This document shows positions 48,059 to 57,751 of a stretch of 64,000 nucleotides of DNA, in pieces. Below the pieces are notes generated by a model. That model worked only from the letters and a program-made list of their open reading frames with translations. It ran no database searches and had not been told where the DNA came from. How positions within the stretch are numbered: the first letter of the stretch is position 1; each line of letters starts with the position of its first letter. The stretch lies in contig CAJWYF010000002.1 in the NCBI GenBank assembly GCA_913049535.1, forward strand, positions 1 to 64,000, read 5' to 3'. The position numbers and the translations under genes are program-made. Source of the stretch: an uncultured Synechococcus sp. Lineage in GTDB: Bacteria; Cyanobacteriota; Cyanobacteriia; PCC-6307; Cyanobiaceae.

Positions 48059-48712
48059 TCAGCCCTTCCAGCCCGCCAGCCTTGACGCGGCAGCGGAGCG
48101 GGCATAGGCGCGAGCGGCGGGGAGGGCAGGTTCCAACCGCTGCGAACTGAACGGTGGCAGTGCCTTGCGTCGCAGCCAGGCTCCCCAGCGGAATTCATGG
48201 AAGGGGATCAACGGGGCAGCCTCGATGACGCCTTCTTTTTTGAGTTTCCACACCAAGCTGCGAAAGGGATCGTCCTGGCAGTCCATCAACGTGGCCGGTA
48301 GCGCTGCAGGCTGATGGGGCCCGAGCCCGCGGCCGTCATAGAGGTAGAGCCAGCCTCGCTGTTGCAGGGCCTGAAGCACCTGATCGCTGCCTGCAGCAGG
48401 CACATCAAGCACCACATAGGCCCAGGCGGTGGCCTCTGGATGGACTTCCAGCAGACCGCGCAGGCGGTGGTGGCGATCCATCATCCAAAGCTCGCCATTG
48501 CTGTTGCGTGCGACCGGCACCGGTTTGCCGCGCAAGTATTCGCGACGCTCCTTCTCGCTTTCGCTGCTGAAATCCTTGATGCGGTGCATGACCTCGGCCA
48601 AGCCCACACACATCTGGGTGGGATGGAGGCTGGCCACGGCGACCTCGATCAAATCCCTTTTGCGCTCCGGCGGCGCTGGTAAGGGCTGGTACGGGGGAAG
48701 CTGCAGATGCAT
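48059..48712 (-). CDS. ParB-like (ParBc_2-type) domain protein
   Basis: DLIEVAVASLHPTQMCVGLAEVMHRIKDF...PVPVARNSNGELWMMDRHHRLRGLLEVH. ATG at 48712 preferred because the listed start (48784) lies beyond a strong hairpin. Confidence 0.75.
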   Translation of the reverse strand: MHLQLPPYQPLPAPPERKRDLIEVAVASLHPTQMCVGLAEVMHRIKDFSSESEKERREYLRGKPVPVARNSNGELWMMDRHHRLRGLLEVHPEATAWAYVVLDVPAAGSDQVLQALQQRGWLYLYDGRGLGPHQPAALPATLMDCQDDPFRSLVWKLKKEGVIEAAPLIPFHEFRWGAWLRRKALPPFSSQRLEPALPAARAYARSAAASRLAGWKG

Positions 48713-48741
48713 CCCTGCAGCGTATTCCTGCCTGACAAGCG

Positions 48742-48795
48742 GAAGGGCCCCCGCTGGGCGGGAGCCCTTCATGGGCTGGACCATCGGTGGTCCAG
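48742..48795 (-). promoter_or_regulatory. Two adjacent stem-loops in the putative 5' leader of the ParB-like gene
   Basis: Hairpin A, minus strand GAAGGGCTCCCGC-CCA-GCGGGGGCCCTTC (13 bp, one G-U). Hairpin B, plus strand CTGGACCA-TCGG-TGGTCCAG (8 bp, 48776-48795). Confidence 0.5.
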
Positions 48796-49353
48796 AACTG
48801 CGATTGCGTCTTAGGGCGCACGCCGGCGCCAGTGATTCGATTGCCTGAAGCGTTGTGAAACGGTGGGTTGATGAAATCTGTCGCGATGAATCAGGGTTGC
48901 GCCATGGTCAGCCGCTGATGAGCATCAGCCATCCTGTTGTTGGAGCGATGAGCGGCGTGAGTTCAACCCTCTGATGCACTGTTGTGGTGTGAATCGCCGT
49001 AGCCCGGGCCGCATCTTGTGGCAATCAAGCCTGTTTTTCAGTCACTGTCAGTGAATGAATGCCGCAAGACTCAGCTGGACTGATTGATGTCAATCGTGGT
49101 TAATGTGGATGTGCTCGCAGCTGCTGAACAGAACGTATCAGGCTGTTGCAGCCTTGGATTCCCCGTCTGGGGATCAGCGCCAGTGTGGTCGGGTGCCAGA
49201 GCAATTCACACGCTTCAATCAGTGCTTGGTGTTCTTCGGCTCGGGTGGAGTGTCTTCCGTCATGCGGACCTCCCTGTTGTTGTTGATACCACTGTTGCGC
49301 TTCAGCGAGTCTCTGCCAATAGGCCGAAATGCCGTTGCTGAAGATGTGCTGAT

Positions 49354-49728
49354 GTGAACGAATCTTTCGCGACTGGGCTCCATCGCTGGCGCCTCATGAA
49401 GAAACGTGGTGCTCGGCCAAAGGAAACCTGTAAACCGGCTGATCCCAAAGGAAAGATGACAGTGTCAGCAAACGCACACGTTGTTGAGGCTGGTATGGCT
49501 GAGCGAGCTCCACTGCCGTGGTCCCTCACCTGGGATGCCAACGGTGAACTGGAGCGGCATGACCGCTACGACCTGCTAATGAGTACAGCAGCACTGGAGA
49601 AAGCCTGTGCCCTCGCTCCTAGCCCTTGGGCAGAGGAAAGCGCCGGCTGGCTTCCATCGTGCAGGTTTCCCGAGCGCTCCCCAGGTCGTCCCCCTCTCGG
49701 ATTCGCTGATCCAGGCAGTCACAGGTGA
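49354..49728 (+). CDS. Hypothetical protein; 3' end antisense to the next gene
   Basis: 124-aa ORF; central part MTVSANAHVVEAGMAERAPLPWSLTWDANGELERHDRYDLLMSTAALEKACALAPSPWAEE looks protein-like. Confidence 0.5.
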   Translation: MNESFATGLHRWRLMKKRGARPKETCKPADPKGKMTVSANAHVVEAGMAERAPLPWSLTWDANGELERHDRYDLLMSTAALEKACALAPSPWAEESAGWLPSCRFPERSPGRPPLGFADPGSHR

Positions 49729-49912
49729 AGGCGCCCATGCCCTGAGGTGGTGTTTTGCCAGCTCGTGCGAAGGCGCTGTTGAAGGCCGCCATGCAGAACT
49801 GCTGAATCACGGCACTGTCTGCCGCTGCCGGCTCAGCTTTGAGGGGAAGCCAGCCGAGACTGCCAAGGCTGAGCCCCAGAACGAGTGGGGCGGTGGCCGG
49901 TTGGAACCGCAT
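49619..49912 (-). CDS. Small secreted Cys-containing hypothetical protein
   Basis: Signal peptide MRFQPATAPLVLGLSLGSLGWLPLKAEPAAA; CMAAFNSAFARAGKTPPQGMGAFTCDCLDQRIREGDDLGSARETC. Confidence 0.65.
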   Translation of the reverse strand: MRFQPATAPLVLGLSLGSLGWLPLKAEPAAADSAVIQQFCMAAFNSAFARAGKTPPQGMGAFTCDCLDQRIREGDDLGSARETCTMEASRRFPLPKG

Positions 49913-49989
49913 GTGCAGCAGCCTGATATGCCTTATCTAATGCCCTGCAGCAGCCGCTGTCTGCCCTGCAGGTGCAGGTGCTGGGTTGG

Positions 49990-51735
49990 TCAGGCGGCGT
50001 CGAGCCGGCTGATCTGCAGTTCCTTCTGCATCACGCGCACCCGCTGAAGACTCTGCATCAGTTGCGGTGGCATGCCCTGGGGCAGATCCACGGTGCTGTG
50101 GTCATCAAAAATGGTGATCTTGCCGATCTGACGACCGTCGAGGCCGGTCTCATTGGCGATCGCGCCAACCAGATGACCCGGTTTGATGCGGTCGCGCCAG
50201 CCCACTTCCACCCGGAAGCGCTCCATGGAGCTGTTGGGGCGGCCCTGGCGGCGTTCACCCCGCTCTCCCTGGCGGCCCTGGCGGGGGGCTTGTTGGGGCT
50301 GGGGAACCACCAGCAGGGGTTGATCACCCTGGGCCAGCCTGAGGGCTGCCAAGGCGAGCTGCTCCGGGGTCGCTTCGGTTTCGCGGCTCAGCCTCTGGAT
50401 GATCTCCTCCATCAAGGCCACCTCCTGTTGACGCTCCTGCGGTACGGGCTGCTCCAGCAGGTCGTTCAACTGCTGCTGCAGGTTGTCCAGTCGCTGTTGA
50501 TTGATCTCGGCATCAGAGGGCACCTCCATGGCCTCGATCGCACTGCCGACGGCGCGCTCAAGGCTGTGCAGCAGGCGCCGCTCACGGTGGGAGAGGAACA
50601 AGATGGCGTCCCCTTCCCGCCCGGCGCGCCCGGTCCGGCCGATGCGGTGCACGTAGGCCTCACTGTCAAAGGGGGCGTCGTAATTGATCACCAGGCCGAT
50701 GCGATCCACATCGAGTCCGCGAGCGGCGACGTCGGTGGCGACCAGCACATCCACCTTTCCCTGCTTGAGCCGCTCGACCGTCCGCTCCCGCAGGGATTGG
50801 GGCACATCACCGTTGAGCACCGCGCAGGCCATGCCTTCGGCATCGAGGGCTTCCGCCACCGTCACGGTGACGGCTTTGGTGCGGGCAAAAATGATCACCC
50901 CACCGGGGCCATGGGCTTCAAGAACCCGCAGGAGGGCCCCCAGCTTCTGATGGTGGGGTAGAAGAATATGGCGCTGGCGAATTCTGCTGGCATCCGCTTT
51001 CTGGGTGCGGATGATGACCTCAGCAGGATCCTGCAGATGCTGCTGGCAGATGCGCTTGATCTCAGGCGGCATCGTTGCTGAAAACAGCACCACCTGCCGC
51101 TGGGTTGGCAGCTGCTCCAACACCCACTGCACGTCATCAATGAAGCCCATGCGCAGCATTTCATCGGCTTCATCGAGCACTAGGGCATGCAGGCCTGAGA
51201 CATCGAGGGTCCCCTGACGCATGTGATCCATCACACGGCCTGGAGTGCCGACCACCACCTGCACGCCACGGCGCAGCTTCTGGATCTGATCGCGGAAATC
51301 TGAACCGCCGTAGAGCGCCAGCACGTGAAGCCCCCTGGTGCAAGCGGCGTAGCGCTGGAAGGCTTCACTGACCTGAATGGCTAGTTCCCTGGTCGGTGCC
51401 AGCACCAGGACCTGGGGTTGGCGTGCATCAAGGTCAATGCGCGCCAGCAGTGGCAGGGCGAAAGCAGCGGTCTTGCCTGTTCCGGTCTGAGCCTGGCCGA
51501 GCAGGTCACGGCCGAGCATCAGCTCAGGAATGGCTGCGGCCTGGATCGGTGAGGGCTGCTGGTAGCCACATCGCTCCAGGGCCTCCAGCAGGGATTCCGG
51601 CAGGCCAAAGCCTGCAAAACCAGATTCGACTTCCGCAGTGGCGTCTTGCGTTACCACTTCAGCAGGTTGTGAGTTGTCGTCGACGCCCGTCACGGCCACG
51701 TCTTCAGACAGGGGAGATTGATGCGCTTGGATCAC
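49990..51735 (-). CDS. DEAD-box ATP-dependent RNA helicase (DeaD/CsdA-like)
   Basis: AQTGTGKTAAFALPLL, VLDEADEMLRMGF, SATMP, ATDVAARGLDVDRIGLVINYD, HRIGRTGRAGREG plus a C-terminal RNA-binding domain. Confidence 0.95.
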   Translation of the reverse strand: MIQAHQSPLSEDVAVTGVDDNSQPAEVVTQDATAEVESGFAGFGLPESLLEALERCGYQQPSPIQAAAIPELMLGRDLLGQAQTGTGKTAAFALPLLARIDLDARQPQVLVLAPTRELAIQVSEAFQRYAACTRGLHVLALYGGSDFRDQIQKLRRGVQVVVGTPGRVMDHMRQGTLDVSGLHALVLDEADEMLRMGFIDDVQWVLEQLPTQRQVVLFSATMPPEIKRICQQHLQDPAEVIIRTQKADASRIRQRHILLPHHQKLGALLRVLEAHGPGGVIIFARTKAVTVTVAEALDAEGMACAVLNGDVPQSLRERTVERLKQGKVDVLVATDVAARGLDVDRIGLVINYDAPFDSEAYVHRIGRTGRAGREGDAILFLSHRERRLLHSLERAVGSAIEAMEVPSDAEINQQRLDNLQQQLNDLLEQPVPQERQQEVALMEEIIQRLSRETEATPEQLALAALRLAQGDQPLLVVPQPQQAPRQGRQGERGERRQGRPNSSMERFRVEVGWRDRIKPGHLVGAIANETGLDGRQIGKITIFDDHSTVDLPQGMPPQLMQSLQRVRVMQKELQISRLDAA

Positions 51736-51850
51736 AGGAAAAGGCGTCAGACGCCGCGGGTTGACCTGAAAGTCCTTTGATTCAGGCCGGCAGAACCCAC
51801 GTTCTGATCTGCCTTGCCCTCACACGGGGAATTTCAACTCATGAAACCTA

Positions 51851-52204
51851 TCACCCAACGGCCGCTCGAACCCGGCCGTAGTCATCGGCCAAGCGCTCGA
51901 TGTCGTCTTCGCTCAAGATGCTGCCGCGCTGGATTTCGATGATCAGCAGTCCCCCATCTCCAGCCGTGGCTCGGTGGACACAACCGCAGGCCACATCAAA
52001 GCTGCTGCCTGGTTGGGCCTGCAGCTGCTGACCATCCAGGCTCACATGGCCGCTTCCAGCGGCCACGTACCAATGCTCAAGGCGGTGTTGATGGCGTTGC
52101 AGCGACAGGCGCTGATCGGCATCAATCCAAAGCCGTTTGATCAGGTATCCATCCCCGCTGGTGAGGGTCTCGTACCAGCCCCAGGGACGTATGACGCGGT
52201 CCAT
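51851..52204 (-). CDS. Cupin; mannose-6-phosphate isomerase type II C-terminal domain-like
   Basis: RPWGWYETLTSGDGYLIKRLWIDADQRLSLQRHQHRLEHWYVAAGSGHV. Confidence 0.88.
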   Translation of the reverse strand: MDRVIRPWGWYETLTSGDGYLIKRLWIDADQRLSLQRHQHRLEHWYVAAGSGHVSLDGQQLQAQPGSSFDVACGCVHRATAGDGGLLIIEIQRGSILSEDDIERLADDYGRVRAAVG

Positions 52205-52213
52205 GCCCTGCTT

Positions 52214-52450
52214 TTAGCAGGTCTGTGAACGTGGAGCCAGCACGGACTCGATGAAGTTCTGCACATGCTCACTGTCGCTGAGCAGTGGCCGCAAACGGGC
52301 ACCAATGGCAGCCAGTTGGGATGGGCTGATGCGCTGCATCAGACCCTGCAGTTCCTCGCGGGCGCTCACCGACAACGGCACATCGCTGAGCCACAGAAAC
52401 GCAGCCTCCTGCAACTTGCTCCAGGCCAGCAGGTAGAGATCGGAGTCCAT
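52214..52450 (-). CDS. Conserved hypothetical protein, 78 aa
   Basis: MDSDLYLLAWSKLQEAAFLWLSDVPLSVSAREELQGLMQRISPSQLAAIGARLRPLL; ends 10 nt before the cupin gene start. Confidence 0.6.
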   Translation of the reverse strand: MDSDLYLLAWSKLQEAAFLWLSDVPLSVSAREELQGLMQRISPSQLAAIGARLRPLLSDSEHVQNFIESVLAPRSQTC

Positions 52451-52730
52451 GACATCGCCAGCACAGGGGCAGGCCCGGCGGGGCCAATTTCAGCGTGGCA
52501 GCCAGCTTTTTCCTTTAGGCCAATTGCAATGTTTCATTCCAAAGTGCTGCGCTGGCGATGCGCAATCGCCTACACCTCTGTGCCCACATGCTCGCCTGCG
52601 GTAGCCAAGGCGCCGTTGCTGTGGTCGCTGTTCATCGCCGCATCCAGCCCCAACGGCGTCTTCAGGCACGCCCTGAGCTCCGCCGCAGGGTCTGGACCAT
52701 GGGGACGCCAAACCATGGATTCATGGCGGC

Positions 52731-54167
52731 TCAAGCAATCAGCGCCACGTGATCGAGCGCCAAGCTGATCAGATCAACGCGCGTCCGTGCCCTGGTCAGC
52801 GCCGTGTAGAGCATGCGGCGATCCATCGTCTCGCCCTGGGGCATCAAGGCGATCACTTCGCTGGCCTGGCTGCCCTGGCTTTTGTGAACGGTCATCGCCA
52901 GGGCAGGTTCTGGAGCGGGCACCAGCGCCAGGGGAAAGCGTTGGGGGCCATCGGCTGTGGCAATCACGGCTTCAGCACCCCTGGGCCCTGGGCGCACCAC
53001 GCCCCGGTCGCCGTTGGCCAGCCCCAAGCCGGCGTCATTGCGTCCCACCAGCAACGGTGTTCCTGCAGGCCAACGCTGGGGCTGGCTTGGATCAAGCCCC
53101 AACCAGCGGCTGTTGAGCTGCTCTACACCATGGCGACCCCGGCGACGGGGTGACAACACCATCAGCTCATCCAGGCAGGCCAGGGCGCTGGTGTCATCGC
53201 AGCTGGGATCGAGGCAGCTCTGCTGCAATTGCAGGCGATGGTGGTCGATGCGCTGCACCAGGGCTCGGGGCCAACGGTGCTGCAGCGGCCACCAGCTCAA
53301 GTTGCCGCCGGACTGCTCCTGCAGCAGCTGTTGCAACTCCGCGCCGCCGACTCCCTGGCGCAGCCGTTGCACAAAGCGCCCCAGGGCCGTGGCGTCATTG
53401 AAGCGATGGGAGCGCTCCAGGCGCCGATGGTGCTGAGGCTGTTGCTGTTGCAGGTTCTGCTCAAGGGTGTTCAGCACGCCACTGCCGCCGATGGGCGGGA
53501 GCTGGGCCGGATCGCCCACAAGGATCAGGCGAGTCGTTGGCGGCAGCGCATTCAGCAGGGCCTGCATCAACCCTGAATCCAGCATCGACACCTCATCGAC
53601 CACCACCACCTCCGCCTCCAGCGGGCGCTGGTGCCCCCGGCGGTATCCGCCTGCGCCATCGGCCTCCAGGGCGCGGTGCACCGTGGCGCAACGCATCGAC
53701 TCCGGCAGTGGAGCCAGGGACTCCCGCAGCCGGGCGGCGGCCTTGCCGGTCGGGGCCAGGAGCCAAATCAGCCGTCCTCGCTCGTCTTGCAGCAGTTCCT
53801 TGATCAGTGTGGTCTTGCCCGTGCCGGCACCGCCGGTCAGCAGTAAGCCGTGCTGCTGGCTCAGGCGCTGCACCAGCTCCTGCATCAACCGCTGCTCTTG
53901 CTGCCGGCGCCGCTTGCTCCAGAGTTGGGCGCCTCCCTCCGCTTGGATCACCAGCTCAAGCGGCAGCTCGCTCAAGGCATCGCGTCCCCCAGCGCCCAGC
54001 GTGATGAGCTCCTCAGCGCTGATGTGCAGCGGTTCAGCCCCGTCATGCTGCTGCTGCAGGAGCCGCTCCAGCAATGGCAGCAGCACCTCTTGATAGGGCT
54101 GGACGTTGGCTGGTGCCAGTTCCAGCAAGCGCGCAGCCGCTCTCTGGCAGCGGTTGACACCGCTCAT
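52731..54167 (-). CDS. recD: Exodeoxyribonuclease V alpha subunit
   Basis: LLTGGAGTGKTTLIKELLQ Walker A, VVVDEVSMLDSGLMQALL, LVGDPAQLPPIGGSGVL, AMTVHKSQGSQ. Confidence 0.94.
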   Translation of the reverse strand: MSGVNRCQRAAARLLELAPANVQPYQEVLLPLLERLLQQQHDGAEPLHISAEELITLGAGGRDALSELPLELVIQAEGGAQLWSKRRRQQEQRLMQELVQRLSQQHGLLLTGGAGTGKTTLIKELLQDERGRLIWLLAPTGKAAARLRESLAPLPESMRCATVHRALEADGAGGYRRGHQRPLEAEVVVVDEVSMLDSGLMQALLNALPPTTRLILVGDPAQLPPIGGSGVLNTLEQNLQQQQPQHHRRLERSHRFNDATALGRFVQRLRQGVGGAELQQLLQEQSGGNLSWWPLQHRWPRALVQRIDHHRLQLQQSCLDPSCDDTSALACLDELMVLSPRRRGRHGVEQLNSRWLGLDPSQPQRWPAGTPLLVGRNDAGLGLANGDRGVVRPGPRGAEAVIATADGPQRFPLALVPAPEPALAMTVHKSQGSQASEVIALMPQGETMDRRMLYTALTRARTRVDLISLALDHVALIA

Positions 54168-57100
54168 GTCTGCTCCTCCCCTGGCTGCAGCAGCCAGGCC
54201 CCTTCCCCGCTGCGCGTGAAGAGCATCACTGCATCAATGCGTCTGCAGCGCGACGCCGGCATCCTCAGGCGCAGCCAGCGCTGCACCGCCTGCCGATACA
54301 GCTGGGCCTGCAGCCAGTAGTCCTTGTCCGCCATGAGCTCATGGACCGGTCGTGCCAGACGGTTGGTTTTCCAATCGAGGACCAGCCAGTGATCGTGCTC
54401 GCCAGGCAGGCGCACGATCAGGTCGATCACACCATTGAGAAATCCGCTGCTCAGCTGCGGGGGGCGCTGCTGCAGACGCGTGTTGGCGTAGCGCCTCACT
54501 TCGGCATCAGGGTGAAGGGCCAGCTGCTGCAAGGCCTCAGCCAGCACATCCACAGCCGGGCCGCTGGCGAATCCACTGAGTGGCAGGTCAAAGGGCAGCT
54601 CGCGCAGGGTGTCCCCCTTGGCGACCTGATTGAGCCGCAGCGCCCCGGCCGGACCACCGAGAGGACGGCTCAACAGCATCTGCAGCGCCGGCAGCAGGGC
54701 CTCGTTCAGCTCACTCGGGAGCCCAGAGCGGGCCACCTCGTCCCGCACCAGGGTCCGGACCTCGCCGCTGAAGGGATCGCTTTGGAAATCCAGCTGCTCC
54801 AGGATCGCGTGCACCAGCGTTCCAAAACTGGCTCCCCCCGGCAGGCTGCTCCAGCTGGGATCCTCCTGTTCACCAGGATCAAGACTGTTGCTGTCGCGAT
54901 CGGGATCAAACCCCTCCTCCTCACGCTGGGAGGTCATGGCATTGGATCGTTGCTCCAGCAGTCGGCTGTAACTCCAGCGTCCCCAGCGGCTTGCCGCTCG
55001 CTGCTGGGGCAATGGCTGTTTGTCAGCCGCACGGCTCAGCTCGCGTTCCGGGGCCGTGTAGGTCGCTGGGCTGGGGGCTGTCTCCGTTTCCAGCTGGATG
55101 CCAAGCGCTTGGCAGCGGCGGCGCACCCGATCCAGCAGATCCGGCGCCTCCTTGATCAAGGTGCTGATCGCCTCCCACGGCAGCTGCCCTCCCCGCTGGC
55201 GCTGTTCGGGATGCAGCAGCCAGGCCGGCAGGCTGGCGCCGCTGTCCTTGATGCGACCCCAGTCGATGCAGAGCTGGTGCTTGGCGCGCGTCAGGGCCAC
55301 ATAGCCCAGGCGTAGCTGCTCCTGCCACTCCTCCAGGCGGGCCTCCTCCAGGCGATCCCGTCTGGGGGAACTGCCGGGACGACGGCTGATGTCCAGCACC
55401 CGCCGCTGCTTCTGGTGGTCCCAGGCGCGAAAGGGGCCCTCGAGCGAGCGCGCGCTGCCGCAGTCCCAGAGGCTGGGGCACCAGACCAGGGGGAATTCCA
55501 GCCCCTTGCTCGAGTGCAGCGTGGTTAGGGTGACCATGGTTTCGCTGGCCACGATCCGCTGCTGGCTCTCCTCGCCGTTGTTGTTGCTGAGCTGCTGCTG
55601 GACCAGCCAGTGCCGCAGTCGAGCAGGGCCGGCCTGCCCCTGCTCCTGCCATTGCTGCTGCAGCAGTTCCCCCATCTGACGCAGGTCGCTCCAGCGCTGC
55701 TCACCCCCCGGCCGGCCCAGCAGTCGCTCAGGCGCTGAACCGGCAGCAAGGATCCCCTCAAGGGCCGCCAGGGGGCCCACCTGGCGCCAGCGCTGGCGTG
55801 CGTTTTGCAGCTGTTGCAGCCAGCGTCCCCACTGTTGCGGCTCCCACTGCTGCAGTTCCCGGGCCTGCCAGCCCCCCAGGCTGGAGATCGCCAGTGCTGC
55901 TGCTGCGCCTCGATCCCCCTCCCGTTCCAGGCTCTCCAGCGCCAGGGTGAGGCTGGCGGCCTCTGGGCTCTGCCACAGATCGCCGCCGCGGCCGATACGC
56001 GCCGGAATGCCCCGCCGTTGCAGCTCTTGCTGCAGGGCCACCGCATCGCTGTTGCGTCGCACCAGCACGGCCAGATCACCGGGGTGCAGGGGGCGCCAGT
56101 GTTCCCCGTCCTGCAGCTCGAGGCCAGCGGTCAGGGACCGCTGCAGGTCATCACAGACCCGCATCGGCATGCTCTGGCGCAGAGCGCCCAGCTTGAGCGG
56201 CGTGCCGCCCTCCTCCTCGCCCAGCCAGCGCAGCCGCACCGGCGGGGCGGGGCGGCCATCGGCCTGGCGCAGTCGACTGGGTTCCGCTCCCGGCGGAGCC
56301 TGCACGTTGCGGTAGCTGATGGCATCGGTGCCGAAGGCCTCACCCGCGCTGAAGAGGCCGTTGAGCACCTCCAGCAGGGCTGGATCACTGCGTCGGTTGG
56401 TATCGAGGGAATGACGCAGCCGACCTGCTCCGGTGGTGGCTGCGCGGTAAGTGCGGATGTCGCCGCCGCGGAAGCGATAGATGGCCTGCTTGGGATCACC
56501 GATCAAGGTCAGCGGGGCATGCCCATCGAAGAGCGCTGCAAACAGGCGCCATTGAATCGGGTCGGTGTCTTGAAATTCATCGATCAGACAGCAGCTCAGC
56601 TCGCGCTGACGCCAGCGACGCAGACCAGCTATGACCTCGGCGCTGAGGCGATCGGGATCGACGCGCTCCAGCAGGTCCCCGAAGCTGAGTTCATTGCGCT
56701 GCTGCCGCTGGCGGCTGGCCTGTTGCCGCAACTGGTGGACCAGCCCGGCGCTGAGCGCCTCAATCGGCTCAAAGCACAAACGTTCGGCGCTGCCATGCAG
56801 CCCACTGGTGGGGGCCTGATCGGCATCGTTCAACACGCGCCGCACCTGGCTTGTGCTGTAGGCCTGGGCCAGCAAGCGGTAGCGCCTGGCAATGGCGCTG
56901 CCCGGATCGCTGTGGAGCCCGCTGCGGGCGGTGGTGATCAGCGCCGGCAACTCCTCCAGTTTGGTTTTGCCCAGCAGCGTCCCGGCGGGGCTGCCATTGC
57001 CGCGTCCCTTGCAGATTTCTTGCAGCGCCTCTGCTGAGGCGAGCCCGTCCTCCTCGAGCTGGCGCATGAAGCGCTCCTCCAGCGTCCCCCACAACGCCGC

Positions 57101-57751
57101 CGGCTCGATGGCGGCATCGGCTGGGGCGGGCAGCAGCATGTCGCGGTCCTCATCCACCAGCGCCGCCAGCTGCAGCAATCCCTCGACGCCGAGGTCCTGG
57201 TGGGAGGCCACCCAGGCCTGCCAGGGCGCTGGTGACGGAGAGAGCTGGCTGCGACGCCAGTCAAGGACCAGTTCCTCCAGCAGCGAGCGATTGCTCTCCT
57301 GCAGCTGCACCTGCGGATCCAGTCCCAGCAACGCTCCGTTATCGCGGATCAGGCGCTGGATGAACCCATGGATGGTGCTGATCGGTGCCAGGTCAATGCG
57401 GTCAATTCCCTGCAGCAGGTTGAGCAGGATCTCGAGGGCGTCAGGCGCGGCGCTCCAACGCTCGATCAATGCGGCCAGGGTGGGATCCTTCACACCGCTG
57501 GGCGCCCCGGCGATGCGATAGGCCAGGGCCGTGGAGGCCTGCTCGAGCCGCAGGCGGATGCGGCAGCGGATCTCGGCGGCCGCGGCGCGGGTGAACGTCA
57601 CCACCAGGATCGTGTCGATGGCGCGCCCGTTCTCACCCACCTCGCGCAGCACGCGATGGCTGAGGGCATAGGTTTTGCCGGTGCCGGCACTGGCTTCCAG
57701 CACCAAGGTGCCGCTGGGCAGCTCGCCGTTGAGATCCAGCGGGCTGATCAC
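54164..57751 (-). CDS. recB: Exodeoxyribonuclease V beta subunit
   Basis: VLEASAGTGKTYALSHRVLREV, LIDEFQDTDPIQWRLF, LVLDWKTN nuclease motif. Confidence 0.96.
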   Translation of the reverse strand: MISPLDLNGELPSGTLVLEASAGTGKTYALSHRVLREVGENGRAIDTILVVTFTRAAAAEIRCRIRLRLEQASTALAYRIAGAPSGVKDPTLAALIERWSAAPDALEILLNLLQGIDRIDLAPISTIHGFIQRLIRDNGALLGLDPQVQLQESNRSLLEELVLDWRRSQLSPSPAPWQAWVASHQDLGVEGLLQLAALVDEDRDMLLPAPADAAIEPAALWGTLEERFMRQLEEDGLASAEALQEICKGRGNGSPAGTLLGKTKLEELPALITTARSGLHSDPGSAIARRYRLLAQAYSTSQVRRVLNDADQAPTSGLHGSAERLCFEPIEALSAGLVHQLRQQASRQRQQRNELSFGDLLERVDPDRLSAEVIAGLRRWRQRELSCCLIDEFQDTDPIQWRLFAALFDGHAPLTLIGDPKQAIYRFRGGDIRTYRAATTGAGRLRHSLDTNRRSDPALLEVLNGLFSAGEAFGTDAISYRNVQAPPGAEPSRLRQADGRPAPPVRLRWLGEEEGGTPLKLGALRQSMPMRVCDDLQRSLTAGLELQDGEHWRPLHPGDLAVLVRRNSDAVALQQELQRRGIPARIGRGGDLWQSPEAASLTLALESLEREGDRGAAAALAISSLGGWQARELQQWEPQQWGRWLQQLQNARQRWRQVGPLAALEGILAAGSAPERLLGRPGGEQRWSDLRQMGELLQQQWQEQGQAGPARLRHWLVQQQLSNNNGEESQQRIVASETMVTLTTLHSSKGLEFPLVWCPSLWDCGSARSLEGPFRAWDHQKQRRVLDISRRPGSSPRRDRLEEARLEEWQEQLRLGYVALTRAKHQLCIDWGRIKDSGASLPAWLLHPEQRQRGGQLPWEAISTLIKEAPDLLDRVRRRCQALGIQLETETAPSPATYTAPERELSRAADKQPLPQQRAASRWGRWSYSRLLEQRSNAMTSQREEEGFDPDRDSNSLDPGEQEDPSWSSLPGGASFGTLVHAILEQLDFQSDPFSGEVRTLVRDEVARSGLPSELNEALLPALQMLLSRPLGGPAGALRLNQVAKGDTLRELPFDLPLSGFASGPAVDVLAEALQQLALHPDAEVRRYANTRLQQRPPQLSSGFLNGVIDLIVRLPGEHDHWLVLDWKTNRLARPVHELMADKDYWLQAQLYRQAVQRWLRLRMPASRCRRIDAVMLFTRSGEGAWLLQPGEEQT

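Noticed and set aside
49972-50961. 329-aa plus-strand ORF opposite the DEAD-box helicase
   Set aside because: Antisense shadow ORF; the helicase has all canonical motifs.
55805-57037. 410-aa plus-strand ORF inside recB, with others at 54341-55315 and 59401-60465
   Set aside because: Antisense shadows of recB/recC.
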